Source: Hydractinia symbiolongicarpus
Taxonomy: Eukaryota > Cnidaria > Hydrozoa > Anthoathecata > Hydractiniidae
Direction: 5' to 3'
DNA: 60,000 bases
Assembly (NCBI RefSeq): GCF_029227915.1
Contig: NC_079877.1
Coordinates: forward strand, 27,679,851 to 27,739,850
Positions 12,064-24,532 of this stretch are shown one piece after another. Within the stretch, counting starts at the first letter, position 1; every line of letters starts with the position of its first letter. The translations under genes were made by a program, and so were the position numbers. The notes under the pieces are model-generated. The model was not told where the DNA came from. It saw nothing but the letters and a program-made list of their open reading frames with translations, and did no database searches.

Positions 12064-12725
12064 ATAATATGTAAGGTCACATTTGGCTCCAATGGCAATA
12101 ATCACGACTTTAGACTTGGCTGCATTTTCTCTTAACCCTGCCTTTTCTAGACCATTCTTTTAATTCTCAAATTTGCAACTTATTTTTCCATTGTCGCTGC
12201 TATAAGAGCCGAATTATCTGTACACAATAACTCCCATGAACACCTTGTTCTAAACTCCATTGACAGCGCTTTTAAAACTAAAACAAAAAACAAAGGACTA
12301 AGCAAAGGACTATAAATACAAAACACTAATGTACATCAAAGTTGACGCTACATTCATAACTCTGTGAATCGGTAATTCTGTACCTAGACTCGTCTACACC
12401 TAATTTTCTCATATCCCACTAAATAACTTTACGTGGCAATCTTTCAAAAGCATCTCCAAATGTACAAGGTAAAATAGAAATTCTTTAAATATTGTATCTG
12501 TAGTTCCACGCTTTGAAACAAAACCAAACTGCGCCCTATCAACATCAAGTCTTTCTCTATCACTTTTTTAATAACTTTGTTTGCCTGATTTCTTCTTCAA
12601 GCGTCTATAAATACCTCTTTCTAAGGCATCACCCTTGCTCTTAAAACAAGTGACTTTCATACTCGACTGTCAGTCACTCGGGAAAAGACCATGCCTTATA
12701 ATCTGATGTGCAAGATTGATAAGAT
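12064..12725 (-). mobile_element. LINE (APE-type) RT region, right half of a split copy
   Basis: The reverse complement aligns with RT coding sequence of the LINE at 38590-39310: the 'AAGGGCAAGGGTGATGC' region, GATGCTTTTGAAAGATTGCC (motif A), the VHQGS region, and the YADD region mutated to CTD. Many stops and indels. It joins in sequence to 11105 and below. Confidence 0.72.
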
Positions 12726-12813
12726 GAATTTTCAGTATGAAGACGCTCCAAAAATTTTATACACTGTGCTTTCTGTATGATGTGATAACAAAATTATGCT
12801 GAAATATACTTAC

Positions 12814-12890
12814 ATTAGAAAGTACCAAGATATGTCACGCATATCTTAGAGTTTAACAAAACCATTAACCATTTTTATTTTTAGTTCTTT
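12814..12890 (-). promoter_or_regulatory. Probable gene A 5' non-coding exon 1 and promoter region
   Basis: The minus-strand segment ends GGTACTTTCTAAT with the donor GTAAGTATA, and is homologous to 21924 and up and 44306 and up. Similarity extends upstream into CCAATTGATG (near 12985). Intron 1 would run to the acceptor at 9589. Exon edge and start site are not determined. Confidence 0.5.
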
Positions 12891-13940
12891 TAACCCAATA
12901 GTTTCTTTTTATGTACTATTTTTCGCTAATTTGCAACAACTTTGAAACAAATGAGCCTTTTACAGATTATACTCTGAAAACCAATTGATGAACCAATTCC
13001 AATTTTTGCAGCTATCACATTGTGCAATCAGATAGAAGATTTTGTAGATTTATCCTCAGTGTCTAGAATTACTTTTGAATGGATAAACTGACTGATAAAT
13101 GCTTGCCACAGGATCAGCACAATTTATTATTACCTGAAACACAAATATGACATACTATTGTTAACTTCTATCAAAGTAAATGTTTGAATTAAGTTTGTCT
13201 CAAGAAGAGAAACATCAATTAGATTTACGAAAGGCTTTGGAATGGTTAACAGGAAAGTTTAAGGGAAACGTTCTCATAAATTAAAAAGTCTCGCTAAATT
13301 AAGATTACCAATAAAATCAAATAAGAAAATGGATTTATTTTTGCAAATTAATTCCAAGTTTCAAGTATTTGTAAAATTATTAAAAAAAAGGTAAGCATTC
13401 CTCACTTTTATTCAAAATTTTTATTGGCATGCGTAGTTAATTCTGAAATACATTTTTGACAACTGCATGAGATTAGTTGGAACAAACTTGCGAATACATA
13501 CAATTTGTTAAAAACGTAAAAAAAATTACTACACTTAAAAATGTAAAAAAATTTAAGGCATGAAAAAAATAATTGGATTTCTGCAAAGCATCAATAACTC
13601 AAATACAAACGTTCTACTTTTTTTTGAAGCATGGCGCTTAAGGGTTGACAATGGAGATATGTCTTGATCTCATGGTTTGTAATTTCAAATATTTCAGCAC
13701 AAAGAGCATATAAATACTAATACACATAAAAAGTATGAACATATATTACTAGAGTACGTAAGACTAAAAGTTGAATTTATATTAAGCATAATCAGTCTGA
13801 CAAGAAAAACAATACAACGTTTATGTAATAAAACGTGTATTTCTACTTTTAATTAGTGCAGCTACAAAAAAAGAAAATTCCTGATATAGAAACAACCTCT
13901 GGTAAAAGAGAATGGTGAAAAAGAATGGATAAAAAATATA
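12891..13940. other. Gene A promoter side and gene B 3' flank
   Basis: AT-rich, no gene. The segment at 13400-13620 (with TTTTTATTGGCATGCG) matches the 3' flank of gene C (23120 and 23655). The part at 12900-13180 matches the region upstream of exon 1 in B and C. Confidence 0.45.
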
Positions 13941-15442
13941 TCATTTCAAATTATGCATAAGTTTTTTACTATGAGTTAAAATTTCTTGCAATCCAATTTC
14001 TGCTGAATGGAACACAATATTGTTTCCGATGTCAAAAAAATGTCATTTTCGATTTCTCCCTCACAATTTAAACCATCTTGTACTTCAATCTCCTCTTCGG
14101 ATGTACACAGCAATGTTATGTTGGATAATTTGAATGTTAACATCTTTGAACATAAGTCAACAAATACCCCTCATAGAGTATTACTCTTTATAGACAGACG
14201 TTCATAGAAACCTTTCAACTTTGCAATATGTTCTTGTATTTCATTTGCTGGTACAATGTTATGGTAAAATATTTGAAAATTCAGTCGAGTTAACGTGCTT
14301 GTAGTAGGATTAACAATATCTATCCTTTGGACATTTCGAGGGACACATAAATAGCCTGGCCTTACTCTGTATGGATAAAATTCAGCAGGTAATATCCCAG
14401 CCTCCTTATAAGTTATAAAGGATCCTTTAGTGCCAGAAACACTTTGTATCGCATTTTATATGATTGATTAGGTGTAAACATAGATATGTCATACCTCACA
14501 ATATCCTTGTGAGGATTTTCATATGGTAGTTCATTAAAATTGTAAGAGGATTGGGAAAAATTTTTTAAAATGCATTTTTCCATTGGAGATCATGTCTATA
14601 ACCTTTTTAGGTCCTGGTTGACAGTTTCGAATATGGATATGGTCATGATGAACCATTAGCTCACAAGCAGTTTTTTGTTCTTACGTAGCTGAATTTGCAT
14701 GTCATTAACAACTTTAGAAAATACCTCTTTGAGACTGGGAATATTATCTATATGTAAATCCGATTCTGCCAGTTCAATCTGTGACAAAATTTCACAATTG
14801 TCTTTAAAATCTCTGCAAGACCTTCTTTGGAATAATTTAACTTAGTCATGGGGAGACAACCTTACAACAACAATTTTTTGATCAGACCAAAATAACAAAT
14901 AAACATAATTTTTTTGAAACATAAGAAAATGGAAGTAAAAATTGACATTTCTCTTAGCTGTTGAACTACCTGAAACCAAAATTTCCCCCACTTTGTTACC
15001 AGGCACAATCTCTGCTTGAAACTGTTGAGATGCTCTCTTGATGTTCTCCCCTAGCTTTCCAATAAGAGGTAAGTAGGAACAAGTGAGATGCAACTCAAGG
15101 CAATTTTGTCGTCTTCCATAACAGTTTCAAAGTAATCACCAAAAAACAAACTTTCAAAAGTTTCTGGATTGTTTAACTCTCCACTTTCTTTAAGCTCAGA
15201 GTACAATCGAAACCACTCCTTCATCCTTTCTGTGTTTTCCAGGCTTCCTTTTAACCTTACTTTTAAATTTCCCAACTCAATTTTGCCAAAGGTCGATCCT
15301 GCAATATCATTCGGCGATATTCAAATGGTCCATTTATTTCCTTACTAGATTCCAAAGACGACACGACACCAATATCTTCGAATGCATATGCTCCAAGACA
15401 AAACTCTAATAGACTTTGGTAACCTGTTTTATCACATTTGAC
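13941..15442 (-). pseudogene. Pseudogene B KH exon
   Basis: Aligns along its length with the gene C KH exon at high identity, including FESLFFGDYFE and a GKLG loop in place of GKRG. It lacks the segment coding IKDMFN just after the acceptor and carries several small deletions and stops. Confidence 0.8.
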
Positions 15443-15628
15443 CTAAAAATAAACAGAATGTGAAATAACTAGAACTTAGTCAATTGTTTGTGAATGACAG
15501 ATTACACAAGACGTCTAGGTAAAGAACCTTTAACTCAGAGATTAAAATAGTTAGGAAAATAACAAAAATGAATAACCACCTCTGTAAGAAAGAATATACT
15601 TACATTAAGTTTTGTTTGCAATCATCAC

Positions 15629-17274
15629 CTAAAAAAAAAGATTTTAAAAATGTACGCAAACTTCTTTATATATAAGAATAAAAACATCCATAATACTAAG
15701 TCTGCTAAGCTCATATATATACACATTTAATCAATCAAGCGAAACGTCAATGGACCTGCCTGGATTTAAAACATCACAAAAAAACTAATAACCCAATCCT
15801 AAGAAAAATTCGAAATCCTTATTTTTAAACCGTTTATGCTCATTTTGCGCATAAATTCGCCATTTTTCAGCAGATAAGATTTTTTCTTACAAAAATGATT
15901 TTGTCACATTTGAAAGTCTTATTGTTCCTGTCATTGGGCAAAGAAATTTAGAACATTTGGTTTACTAAAACAGGTAATATTTGTCGACCTTGTGCTGAAA
16001 AATTTGGGATTGTTTGGGTGTAGAAATAGGGCAATGTTAGCTATGGTAAGAGGGTCAAAGGTGTGGTTTACCTTCAGCAAAAGGATAGAAAATGTGTTTT
16101 ACAAGTAAATTCCGAACACTCTTTATAAAGTTTTGATGGGATTTCTTAGGTAACTCTTTAAAATCGGCTTATACATAATTTAGTTTAAGCTTGACTAAAC
16201 AGGTAATTTTTGCGGGTTTGCTTTGAGTAATTATTGTTAAGGTTAAAACAAAAATGGTGCATTGGCTAGGTGAAACAATCTCAGAATTGTGGTTTACTTC
16301 CCATTAAGAATTTTTTAATTAGGTACATATTGTGGCTTGAAAATAAAACAAAAAAGAAAAGAACACCCAACCGAAAACTTGAAAATAGTAGTTTTCTAGC
16401 CGTTTCTAAAAATGGCCAATCAGCATTGCCTGACGAATGCTCCGCAGTCAAAAAACTACATTAGTAGCTGCGTAGTGCAGGTGAGGAAAGTTGAAAATGA
16501 GCTAGTCTCACATTCTACGATGCCCACAATACGGCAGAGAAACCTAAAAACTAGACCAGACTAAGTCCTAAGTTGTAAACATTGGCAAGTGATCTTTAAC
16601 AAGTTTTTGAACTTGGGTGTGAGTCTAATAACAAAAATGCCATAAATCGTTACTTGTGTGTATGATCTTTAATGGTAAGCATATATTCCAATAATATTTT
16701 AAACAAGATTGTAGTAATACAAACAAAATCATTGGATCGTAATTTTTGCGTAAAGAAAGAGAACAATAGACCCTCGAATGTGACAAGGCCTGTTTTTTTT
16801 AAAAGAATCATATTGGCTCAAAAAATGGCGGATTTATGCGCAAAATGAGACAAAACGATCCAATATAATTTTTTGTTTGACTATCAGAAGTGTACATGCA
16901 CTGTGCTTTTTTCAAAAAACATGCTGTTTTCTGGTTAAGTATGTTTCCAGATGTCTATTTTATTAAAGATATAAACAGGACAAATAATATCCATAGTGTT
17001 TATTATAAAAATTTGATGACGTTTAACTTAGAAAAAAAAAAATCAATAGTATATTAAAAATAAAAGAGGACAGTCTCGACATTTCTGTCAATGTAAATTC
17101 ACTGTTTTCATTTAGTACAGAGAGTGACATAATACTTGTTTAAGTACGTAGTTGCCATGCTTCTAAGACTTCTTTAATAAAAATAGAAGATTTCAAAAAA
17201 AAATATATTGCTTTGGAAAAAAAACTTTACCGGTATCAATAGGTCCTGGGACTAAACAATAAGTAACAACTTAT
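15629..17274. other. Pseudogene B intron, copy of the gene A intron
   Basis: Aligns with 6830-8541 over most of its length with small indels. No gene of its own. A plus-strand open frame at 16270 is not supported. Confidence 0.5.
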
Positions 17275-18301
17275 TTGATTCGTACACATCTTTTACTAAT
17301 TGATCAACAACTGGTTTCATAATGCCTAATTCTTTCTTATTTCTGTATGCCATTTCCTCTGGATCTTGTATACGATCGTCTAAAGCAAGCATTTCCTTAA
17401 ACCTTTCTTCATACTTTTCTTTCGGTAGTAAATCACTTATTGCATTTTTCAAGTCCCTTCTAAATTTATCAGAATCAACTTTACTGATTGGATCTTTCAT
17501 ACCACCCATGAAGGTCATGACATCCTCCAGTGCAAGAACGAAACAGCGATTCCCAATTAGTTTGAAAAATTCTCAAACGTATCCTTTCCTTTTGAAAGTT
17601 TTCGCAATCTGTGTAAGTCATATGAGCAAACACATTTCTAAGGCTCTTTATTGTGTCTATTGAAACTTTAAGTTTATACAGCGGACATTGGATATCAGCT
17701 TTCAAACATTTCGCACATTTATTGCATGTTTTACATTCACTGCAACATACTATGGAATTATCTTTACAGTCTCTTAACGTATCAGGGCAATTTCTACATG
17801 GATGATTACACTTTTTAATCTTCTTATTGTCACAACAGGCTCCTTTGCAATCCACAAGGTTACACTTTTTGCACAAATGACTACAACTAGTACAACAATC
17901 AGGACGGTGCTTTGGGTCGCTATATTCATCAAATTCGAAGGATTCCCTATTTGGGACGTAACAAATCCTTTGATTCTGGTTAATATTTCGTATTTCAATG
18001 TTATGTCCAAGGATGAAATAACAATCTGGGTCTTAAAATCTTTCTGCTTAGTTGAATCATACATCTTCTTTTGGTTTATTGGATAATTTAGAGAGTACAA
18101 TGATTGTACAACTTCTTTGTTTTTGTTAAAAATTTGTGCTAAAGCATCATCTGGATTTTTTGTTGATGAATATTGATGGTCAACTACAAACTTTTTCGGT
18201 AATTCGCTTAATACGTGACAAAAAATGGCGACCGTAGAATACATCCTCGAGTGGATATTATGCATGATTTCTTCTAGTCTCTGATGACTTTTGCCTTTGT
18301 G
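17275..18301 (-). pseudogene. Pseudogene B HEPN exon
   Basis: Starts MHNIHSRMYSTVAIF after the acceptor TTTTCTCTCTAG. The frame breaks near 17,930 (before the cysteine-rich insertion) and again near 17,560. The RNVFAH motif and cysteine pairs remain readable. It is closer to gene A than to gene C. Confidence 0.8.
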
Positions 18302-19454
18302 CTAGAGAGAAAATGAAAAAAAAAGGTTATTATTAAAATAATTTTTAAATCTTCAAACGAAATATAATAAAACTCCTATTTAACTTCAAGATTTTTTTAG
18401 TACTTCAAAGTTTATTTTAGTTTCTCCAATTTTGCATTAACAATAATTTTACCAAGTTTCATACACACCTGTGTAAAAAACTTTTTTGCTTTTTGAAATA
18501 AGGGTTTAAAATAAGGGTTAGTTTCAGCTATACTTTTCGAGGAACTTCTTTCAACAATATTTGCAAAAAGAACTAAATATTTGGATCAACAAAACTAAAA
18601 ATCAACATGGGAAATTTCCAGGACATTTCCATGTCAAATGTCGAGAACCAGTTTATTTTTTCCAGGATTGTGGTCATGACGAAAAAGTAGTATGAAAAAA
18701 AAGAGCGTTGCCTTGCTGTTAAATTTGAAGATATTTGAGATAAATCTCTCGGTCAGACCAAATATACAAGAAATTTACCGGCCTTTGGATTGCTTATCAC
18801 AGAAAAGACGTGAGCACATTCTAACACTCAGTATAGTGGGAAGACAAGTCGAAATTAACAAAATCTGTGAATGAAATTAGAATTTTGCGTGCATAATTAA
18901 ATCCCCAAATAAAATATTTAATTTCAAAGTAAGCCAAATTAATTTTATTTGGTTCCCCAAGAATTTTTTATGCTTTTTGAAGTGCTCTTAATTGCATAGG
19001 TGGGTTCTATCATATGTGCAATAAATTGACAAGATAATAAGTATATCTCACATGTATCTTCTATGTGTCACTCAGAACCAACTCTTGTATACTGCACAAA
19101 GTTTTTTATATAATGTCAATACATTAGTCATATACCTAAACCACATTAGAATGGGGAAGGGGCAGCACAAAACAAAACAAAGAAGAGATGAAATCAAAAA
19201 GCAGCTGGGGTTAAGACTTCCTGTCCACAATGACCATACTCAAAAAAGGTAGGCAAACATGGTACCCTCAGCTGCATACTACATGTATAAACTATGTATA
19301 AACTATAACATGTATAAATACTAAGCATATATGTGTGATAACTTTATGTGAGCCATCTCACACATTTATTCCTGTATTTTTAGTATTTTTATTCCTGTAA
19401 GCTTTAATGGGATTACTGAAGTAAAGTTTAAAAGGAGTTAGGATAGCAGTCTTA

Positions 19455-20140
19455 TCGCCTATAATAATACGAAAGTTGTGTCCGACTGTGACCGCCAAAG
19501 CTGATATTTTTGTTTTCCTCTGATGTTTCCGAACAAGTCCAATTTGTTAATCTTTCTAACGTTACGGCGCAACGTCAATGCATTTAGAGTTACTTATTTA
19601 GAGTCCTTTAGAGTCATTTCGAGTCAATGCGTTTAGAGTCAATGCGTTTAATAAAATTGATGAAGCTATTGCATTGCAGTTATAACTTTGAGGCCAAATA
19701 ATTTGGAACAAGATAGTGACGTCAGTTATTTTTTACCGTGTGGGTAACTAGGGACAAACATGAGACCAAATTGGGTAAGTTTCCCAATCCTGTGTGCCCG
19801 AATCCGTTTTGAAACGGGGTAATGACGTCATCAAAGAAGGTTTAAACCTCAACATCTATGCAACTATTTGGCAAAAGTACATAATCCTATACATTTTCTA
19901 GATCAAGGTTTCAAAATCTATATGACAAAGCCAAGAAGTATAAAAATTTCTAAAAGAAAATTCTCTTTGTATTTTGGCAGGTCTTTGCTGTCATCAGCAA
20001 AATTTTCAAACCCTTATATTTCCTTAAACGTTCGTTAAAAGCACATGATCCTATAAATTTTTCTCATCAGCGTTTCAAGGTCTACACATTACAGGCAAGC
20101 GATAAACAAATTTCGCCAATAGTGTTAAACGTCCCCTAGA
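19455..20140 (+). mobile_element. Degenerate non-autonomous Helitron-like repeat
   Basis: Starts with TATAATAATACG and shares with 54452-54924 the stretches 'ACCGTGTGGGTAACTAGG', 'GGGTAAGTTTCCCAA', 'ATGACGTCATCAAA' and 'CAAAAGTACATAATCCTATA'. The right edge is uncertain. Confidence 0.5.
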
Positions 20141-20739
20141 CCTATTTGTAAAAATAAAAAATGGAGCAACTTGAGTGTGAAGGGGATTTTGGACTTAAAA
20201 GTTGCCATGGGGTGCTTTTAGACCAATGTCGACAAGGAGATCGTTAAAACGTTCTTTGTATTAGCTTTGCTTTCTGAGTTCAGAAGTTAAGATTTTAAAG
20301 GAAGCTAAATTTTTTTTAAAAAAAATCAGATTTGGCCAAAATAATGAAGAAATAGGTACAGCTTTTTATCAAATAATGTGATCAAAGACACAATATTTTT
20401 CATTCCACACAGTTTTGTTTGAATTAAAAAGAAAGGGGTGTCAAACGGGACCCATACTTTTAAATTGCTATGCTATTATAATATACTTAAAAGTCTAGCT
20501 GCATTCTCAGAGTAAAACTATCAGAGAAAAATCCAACTGAAGTTTAAAAGTATTAAAAAGTATAAATGAAATACAAACTAAAGTATTTTTAGAAAGGCAG
20601 AACAGGGGTTAATACTGTGAGTAACGTGCTATATAGCTCTCATTTTAAAAACATCCTACTACTCCCAGGTACCATTTTGGCTCACTGACAGACGGACGGA
20701 CGGTTGGATGGAGAGGCATAAAGAGGAGCATAAACAACG

Positions 20740-20955
20740 GCCAAAAAAGTTAGGAAACAACGAAGGCATGTGGAAGAAGTAAGATTTTGGAAAATGTCTA
20801 ATAAAATCAACAGTAATCAACTTGCTTCTGATCAGTTAATTTTCCTACATTTTGATTCCCTGCAATTTAAACAAATTTGTACTTTGTACTTTCCCCGATG
20901 ATGGGAAAAGTATCTCTTGAAATGTCTCCTGTAAATATATCATGCTCACGAAATA
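20740..20955 (+). mobile_element. Penelope-like element 3' tail fragment
   Basis: TTTCCCCGATGATGGGAAAA and GTCTCCTGTAAATATATCATG match the Penelope tail at 12000-12063. The lysine/arginine-coding stretch before it may be the end of its reading frame. Confidence 0.45.
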
Positions 20956-21810
20956 AAAAACCTCACAAATAACAAAGTCATCCGAAAGATAAAGTAACTT
21001 TACAAAATGAACGCTTGATTGGTGGTAAAACTTGCACCATTTTATTATGTATAGACATTGACCCGTTTAGCAATCGAACTGAGACTAGGCAGCCTTTAAT
21101 ATACTGTGAAAAAAGATAAAAAAAGATATAATCTAAAACAAAATATCCATAAATAATAAAAAAAGTCAAACATACCTTTGTCCAAGCTAGAAAAGATCAA
21201 CACCAACACCAAGTCTATTATTAAGAAAATAAAGGTAATTGAATTGGTACAAGTAGCTCTTTACACTATAGTCAGTCACAACAAATCTGCATTCAGGAGT
21301 TAAATGTTGGAGTCTTAATTATTAAGCATGTTAGAAACATTAGAATGTAAGAAAATGAAGAAACCTAAACAATGTTCGCTTTTATGAGTTAAATTCTCCG
21401 TAAAAGCTCTTTTCCCTAGATAAATCGAAATGCGTAATGAAACATTTTCTTATTGTATTAGCTTTTTTATATAACCATGCTTACAAGAATAAGAGGTGGG
21501 ATTACATGCAAATAATATTATTTTATTTAATTTTTATTTCTAATTCCATAAACCACTCTTTACAAGTTATGAGGGTAATATAATCCAGGTATTAAAAATG
21601 CTTAAACAAGAATGGTAAACAAACACTTATTGCCTGCAACTCTAAGGGTGATAGGGTCTAATACCATTAAAAAAAATTTGAAAAACACTAAAATAAGGAT
21701 TAAATTTATTCATCGTGTCAGAACTAGTCACAACATGCTCTCTAAAATCGTACTAAGCTGCAATATGCTGAACAATTGAGTGTCTGCTAATAGGGTAGGT
21801 AAATTTTTTT

Positions 21811-21852
21811 TCTGTATGATGTTTTAACTATATCTGTATGATGTTTTAACTA
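21811..21852 (+). repeat. Tandem 20-bp repeat
   Basis: TCTGTATGATGTTTTAACTA occurs twice, 2 bp apart, with a third degenerate partial copy after it, just downstream of pseudogene B exon 1. Confidence 0.7.
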
Positions 21853-21923
21853 TTTTTTGCGTGATGTTTTAGTTTTTAAAATCTTTCAAAAAGGATTACA
21901 AAATTATGTTAAAGTATACTTAC

Positions 21924-22000
21924 ATTAGAAAGTACTACGAAATGTCACGAATCTTTATTTTACCAAGACCATTAACCATGTCATGTACGTGTATTTCAGT
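21924..22000 (-). promoter_or_regulatory. Probable gene B 5' non-coding exon 1 and promoter region
   Basis: The minus strand ends AGTACTTTCTAAT with the donor GTAAGTATACTT, homologous to 12814 and 44306. It is retained although the gene is dead. Confidence 0.45.
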
Positions 22001-22689
22001 AACTTTAACGGAACTTTTTACCGAGTGAAATGAGGGTTATACTAAAAAAACCAATCAATGTAACCAGTATTTATGGTACTTTTGCAGTTACAAAATTGTA
22101 TCAGCAGAAAAAGGAATACTGTTTTGTTTACGTAGATTCGTGTTCAGCATATCGAATTACTTCTAAATGGATCAACTAACAGATACTTGATTGGCACAGG
22201 AACAGGAAAATTTATTTTTAACTAGAACACAAGTAATATAAATATAAAATTGTATTTTTAACTTCCAACTTGATACAGTATATGACTAGACCAGAGTAAA
22301 TGATTACAACATACAAAAAGGTGATTTTTTAGGTGATTTTTTAATTGTTTCTTCAGACTGCTAAAAATATCCCTTCTTAATAATAATAACCATATTTTGC
22401 TTGTTGACCAAAAGCAGGTCGTGCTAACCACACACAAAAACTTAAAGCTGCAAATAACAAATAAGATAATTTTAAATGACTTTGCTGCGATGGGTCTATT
22501 CCTGTGGATTTTCCACCGATTATTAACTAAATCAAGAAGTTATGTATCCTGATCTGCATCAACATTATGAACACATTGAAACAACTCCATCAATAGCAAA
22601 AAATGTCATTCGCGGTACCAGTAAAAAACTTGTAACAGAAAATTGTAGTTGTGTTGCAGTATATAATTTAGACAAACTGTTAAAATAAA

Positions 22690-22985
22690 TACCTTAAGTT
22701 GATTAATTTTCGCGAAAATGGTCCAAAAAATTTATTTTTCAAAGATTAATTTTCGTGAATCAGTGATGTCAAGATATTTCATAAATGAACCATTTTAAGG
22801 TTTGTTTCGCAATTTAATGTCTCTCAAGCCTATTTATTAAGATAAGGTAGCCTTTAATTGAAATGGCCCAGAAAAACCAGAGAAGAAAAATGAAAGAATC
22901 ATTTTGTTTTAAAACTTTCGCGAAGTTAATTTTAGCGAACAAGTGATTCCTACATATTTCGCGAAGATTAATTTTCCCAAATTGA
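22690..22985. repeat. TTTCGCGAA-type inverted motif cluster
   Basis: Four spaced words of the type 'ATTAATTTTCGCGAA' / 'TTTCGCGAAGATTAATTTT' with short spacers. An interspersed repeat of unknown family. Confidence 0.4.
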
Positions 22986-23064
22986 CATTCTAGCTAGACA
23001 TATTTCACAAACATGGATAATTCGAATCCTTCTCAAAATGACTGCTGTGAGCATTAAATTTATA

Positions 23065-24065
23065 GAATTCGGGTGAAATTTTCCAAAACCTGGGCTTCAA
23101 TTAACTTCACATAAAAAGATAAAAAGCCCTAACATTTTATTCCAATTTTTATTGGCATGTGTAATTTTAGAATATACTTTTGACCACCGTGCAACATTCG
23201 TTGAAATAAATTTTAGTGTACATGCTGAAAAGCAAAATAATTTAATAATTAACATGCTATGACTTTCTAAAATTTACATTTTTAATTGTAAAATCTTTTA
23301 CACACAGACTTAGTCTAAATCCACATAAAAAAGCAAAAAATTTACAAATTTCACAGTAAATTAAAGGTATACATGTAACGCTTACCCAATCAATTTTACA
23401 GTTTGGTAAATAAAATTTTAAAACAATTCTACCCTCAAAAATGCATAAAAAATTGTGACACTAAAACAAGAAATTCAAAGAATTACAAAAATAATTAACT
23501 TTACGTAAAGCAATTATACTTTTAAGAAAAATAATCCTATGGATATATTTGTGCAACTTAATTCTACCAAGATATTTTGTTAAGACTTAATTTCTAGAAT
23601 TTGAGTGAAATTTGCTACAATCGGTCTTTCAAATAATCACAATTTTTTGACTTTTTATTTCAATTTTCATTAACACATGAGCAATATAAATACATTTTCT
23701 TGTCCAGTGTACAACAAATTTGCGATTAGAGAACAAAACAACTCTAAAAAAGCTATAGCACATTTAAAATTTATTTCTTATATAACAATTAATATACTAT
23801 GAATTCCTTAAAATTTATATATTCGCAAATGTAAAATATTTTACACATTGACTTAATCTAAATCAACATCTAAAAATCAAAGCATTTTAAAAGTAAACAA
23901 TGAATTAAAAGAATACACATAATTTTGTCAAAAAAACCTTAAAAAATAATAACACAATAACTCCATAAGGTTTATAAAAAAGTGATAAAGGATTTAATGT
24001 TAGTAACACTAAAAGAAGAGATTCAAGAAAGTACAAATATTATTAACTTTAATATAACGCTATTC
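23065..24065. repeat. About 0.5-kb tandem duplication in gene C 3' flank
   Basis: The blocks at about 23065-23525 and 23597-24065 align: 'TTTTTATT...CAATTTT', 'AATATACTTTTG / AATACATTTTCT', 'TTTTACACACAGACTTAGTCTAAATC / TTTTACACATTGACTTAATCTAAATC', and ends with 'AAATTCAAAGAA' against 'GAGATTCAAGAA'. The 3' flank of B (13400-13620) carries part of the same unit. Confidence 0.5.
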
Positions 24066-24532
24066 GTCTGAATCATTCTTTGATCAATGTCATCAAAAAG
24101 CCATTTAGTAACCTTTCAGCAACGTTGTAAAGCATTAATTCAGAAATATACTTTGGCAAAATATCTCACTTTTCTTAAATTATTTACAGTAAAATTTTCC
24201 ACACAAAACAAGACCACAATGCATTTTCATCAGACCCAAATTTCTTGTTATAATCAGCATACTGTAAAAAATCTCCCTGCTTCTTAAGCATACGCTTAAA
24301 AGGCTGACAACGAAGAAAAGTAATGTGTATAATAAGTATATCCCCAGCCTCGTGATTTTAATTTAAAACATTATTAGCACAAAGAGTATCTAAATACCAG
24401 AAGCATTAACATCTATTACTAGCAAATCAAGATTAGAAATTAAATTTTCTGAAGGAGTGAAAACAAATGAAATGGAGTGGAAACAATCTAAAAGAAACAT
24501 ATTATGGTGAAAGAGAAAGGATAAAGAATATA

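Larger units (their letters stand above)
13941..18301 (-). pseudogene. Gene B: decayed HEPN-NTPase-KH paralogue with internal deletion
   Basis: Remains of the same gene plan: HEPN exon (18301-17275), 25-nt micro-exon (15628-15604) and KH exon (15442-13941). The beta-module exon, the NTPase exon and the 26-nt micro-exon are absent. Only 161 bp separate the KH acceptor from the 25-nt exon. Intron sequence that in gene A lies next to the 25-nt exon (about 6712) here runs straight into sequence next to the KH acceptor, so one deletion of roughly 6 kb explains the loss. The HEPN donor is GT to AT (AATAAGTTG), the HEPN exon needs two frame changes, and the KH exon has several indels and stops. A full product cannot be made. 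Confidence 0.85.
18302..21923. other. Pseudogene B intron 1 with repeat relics
   Basis: No supported gene. It holds a Helitron-like relic (19455-20140), a Penelope-like tail (20740-20955) and a short tandem repeat at 21811-21852 near the putative exon 1. Confidence 0.45.

Noticed and set aside
19052-19252. Lysine-rich open frame ending in a GT donor-like site (MGKGQHKTKQRRDEIKKQ)
   Set aside because: Could be an exon, but there is no partner exon or paralogous copy, and it lies within pseudogene B intron 1.
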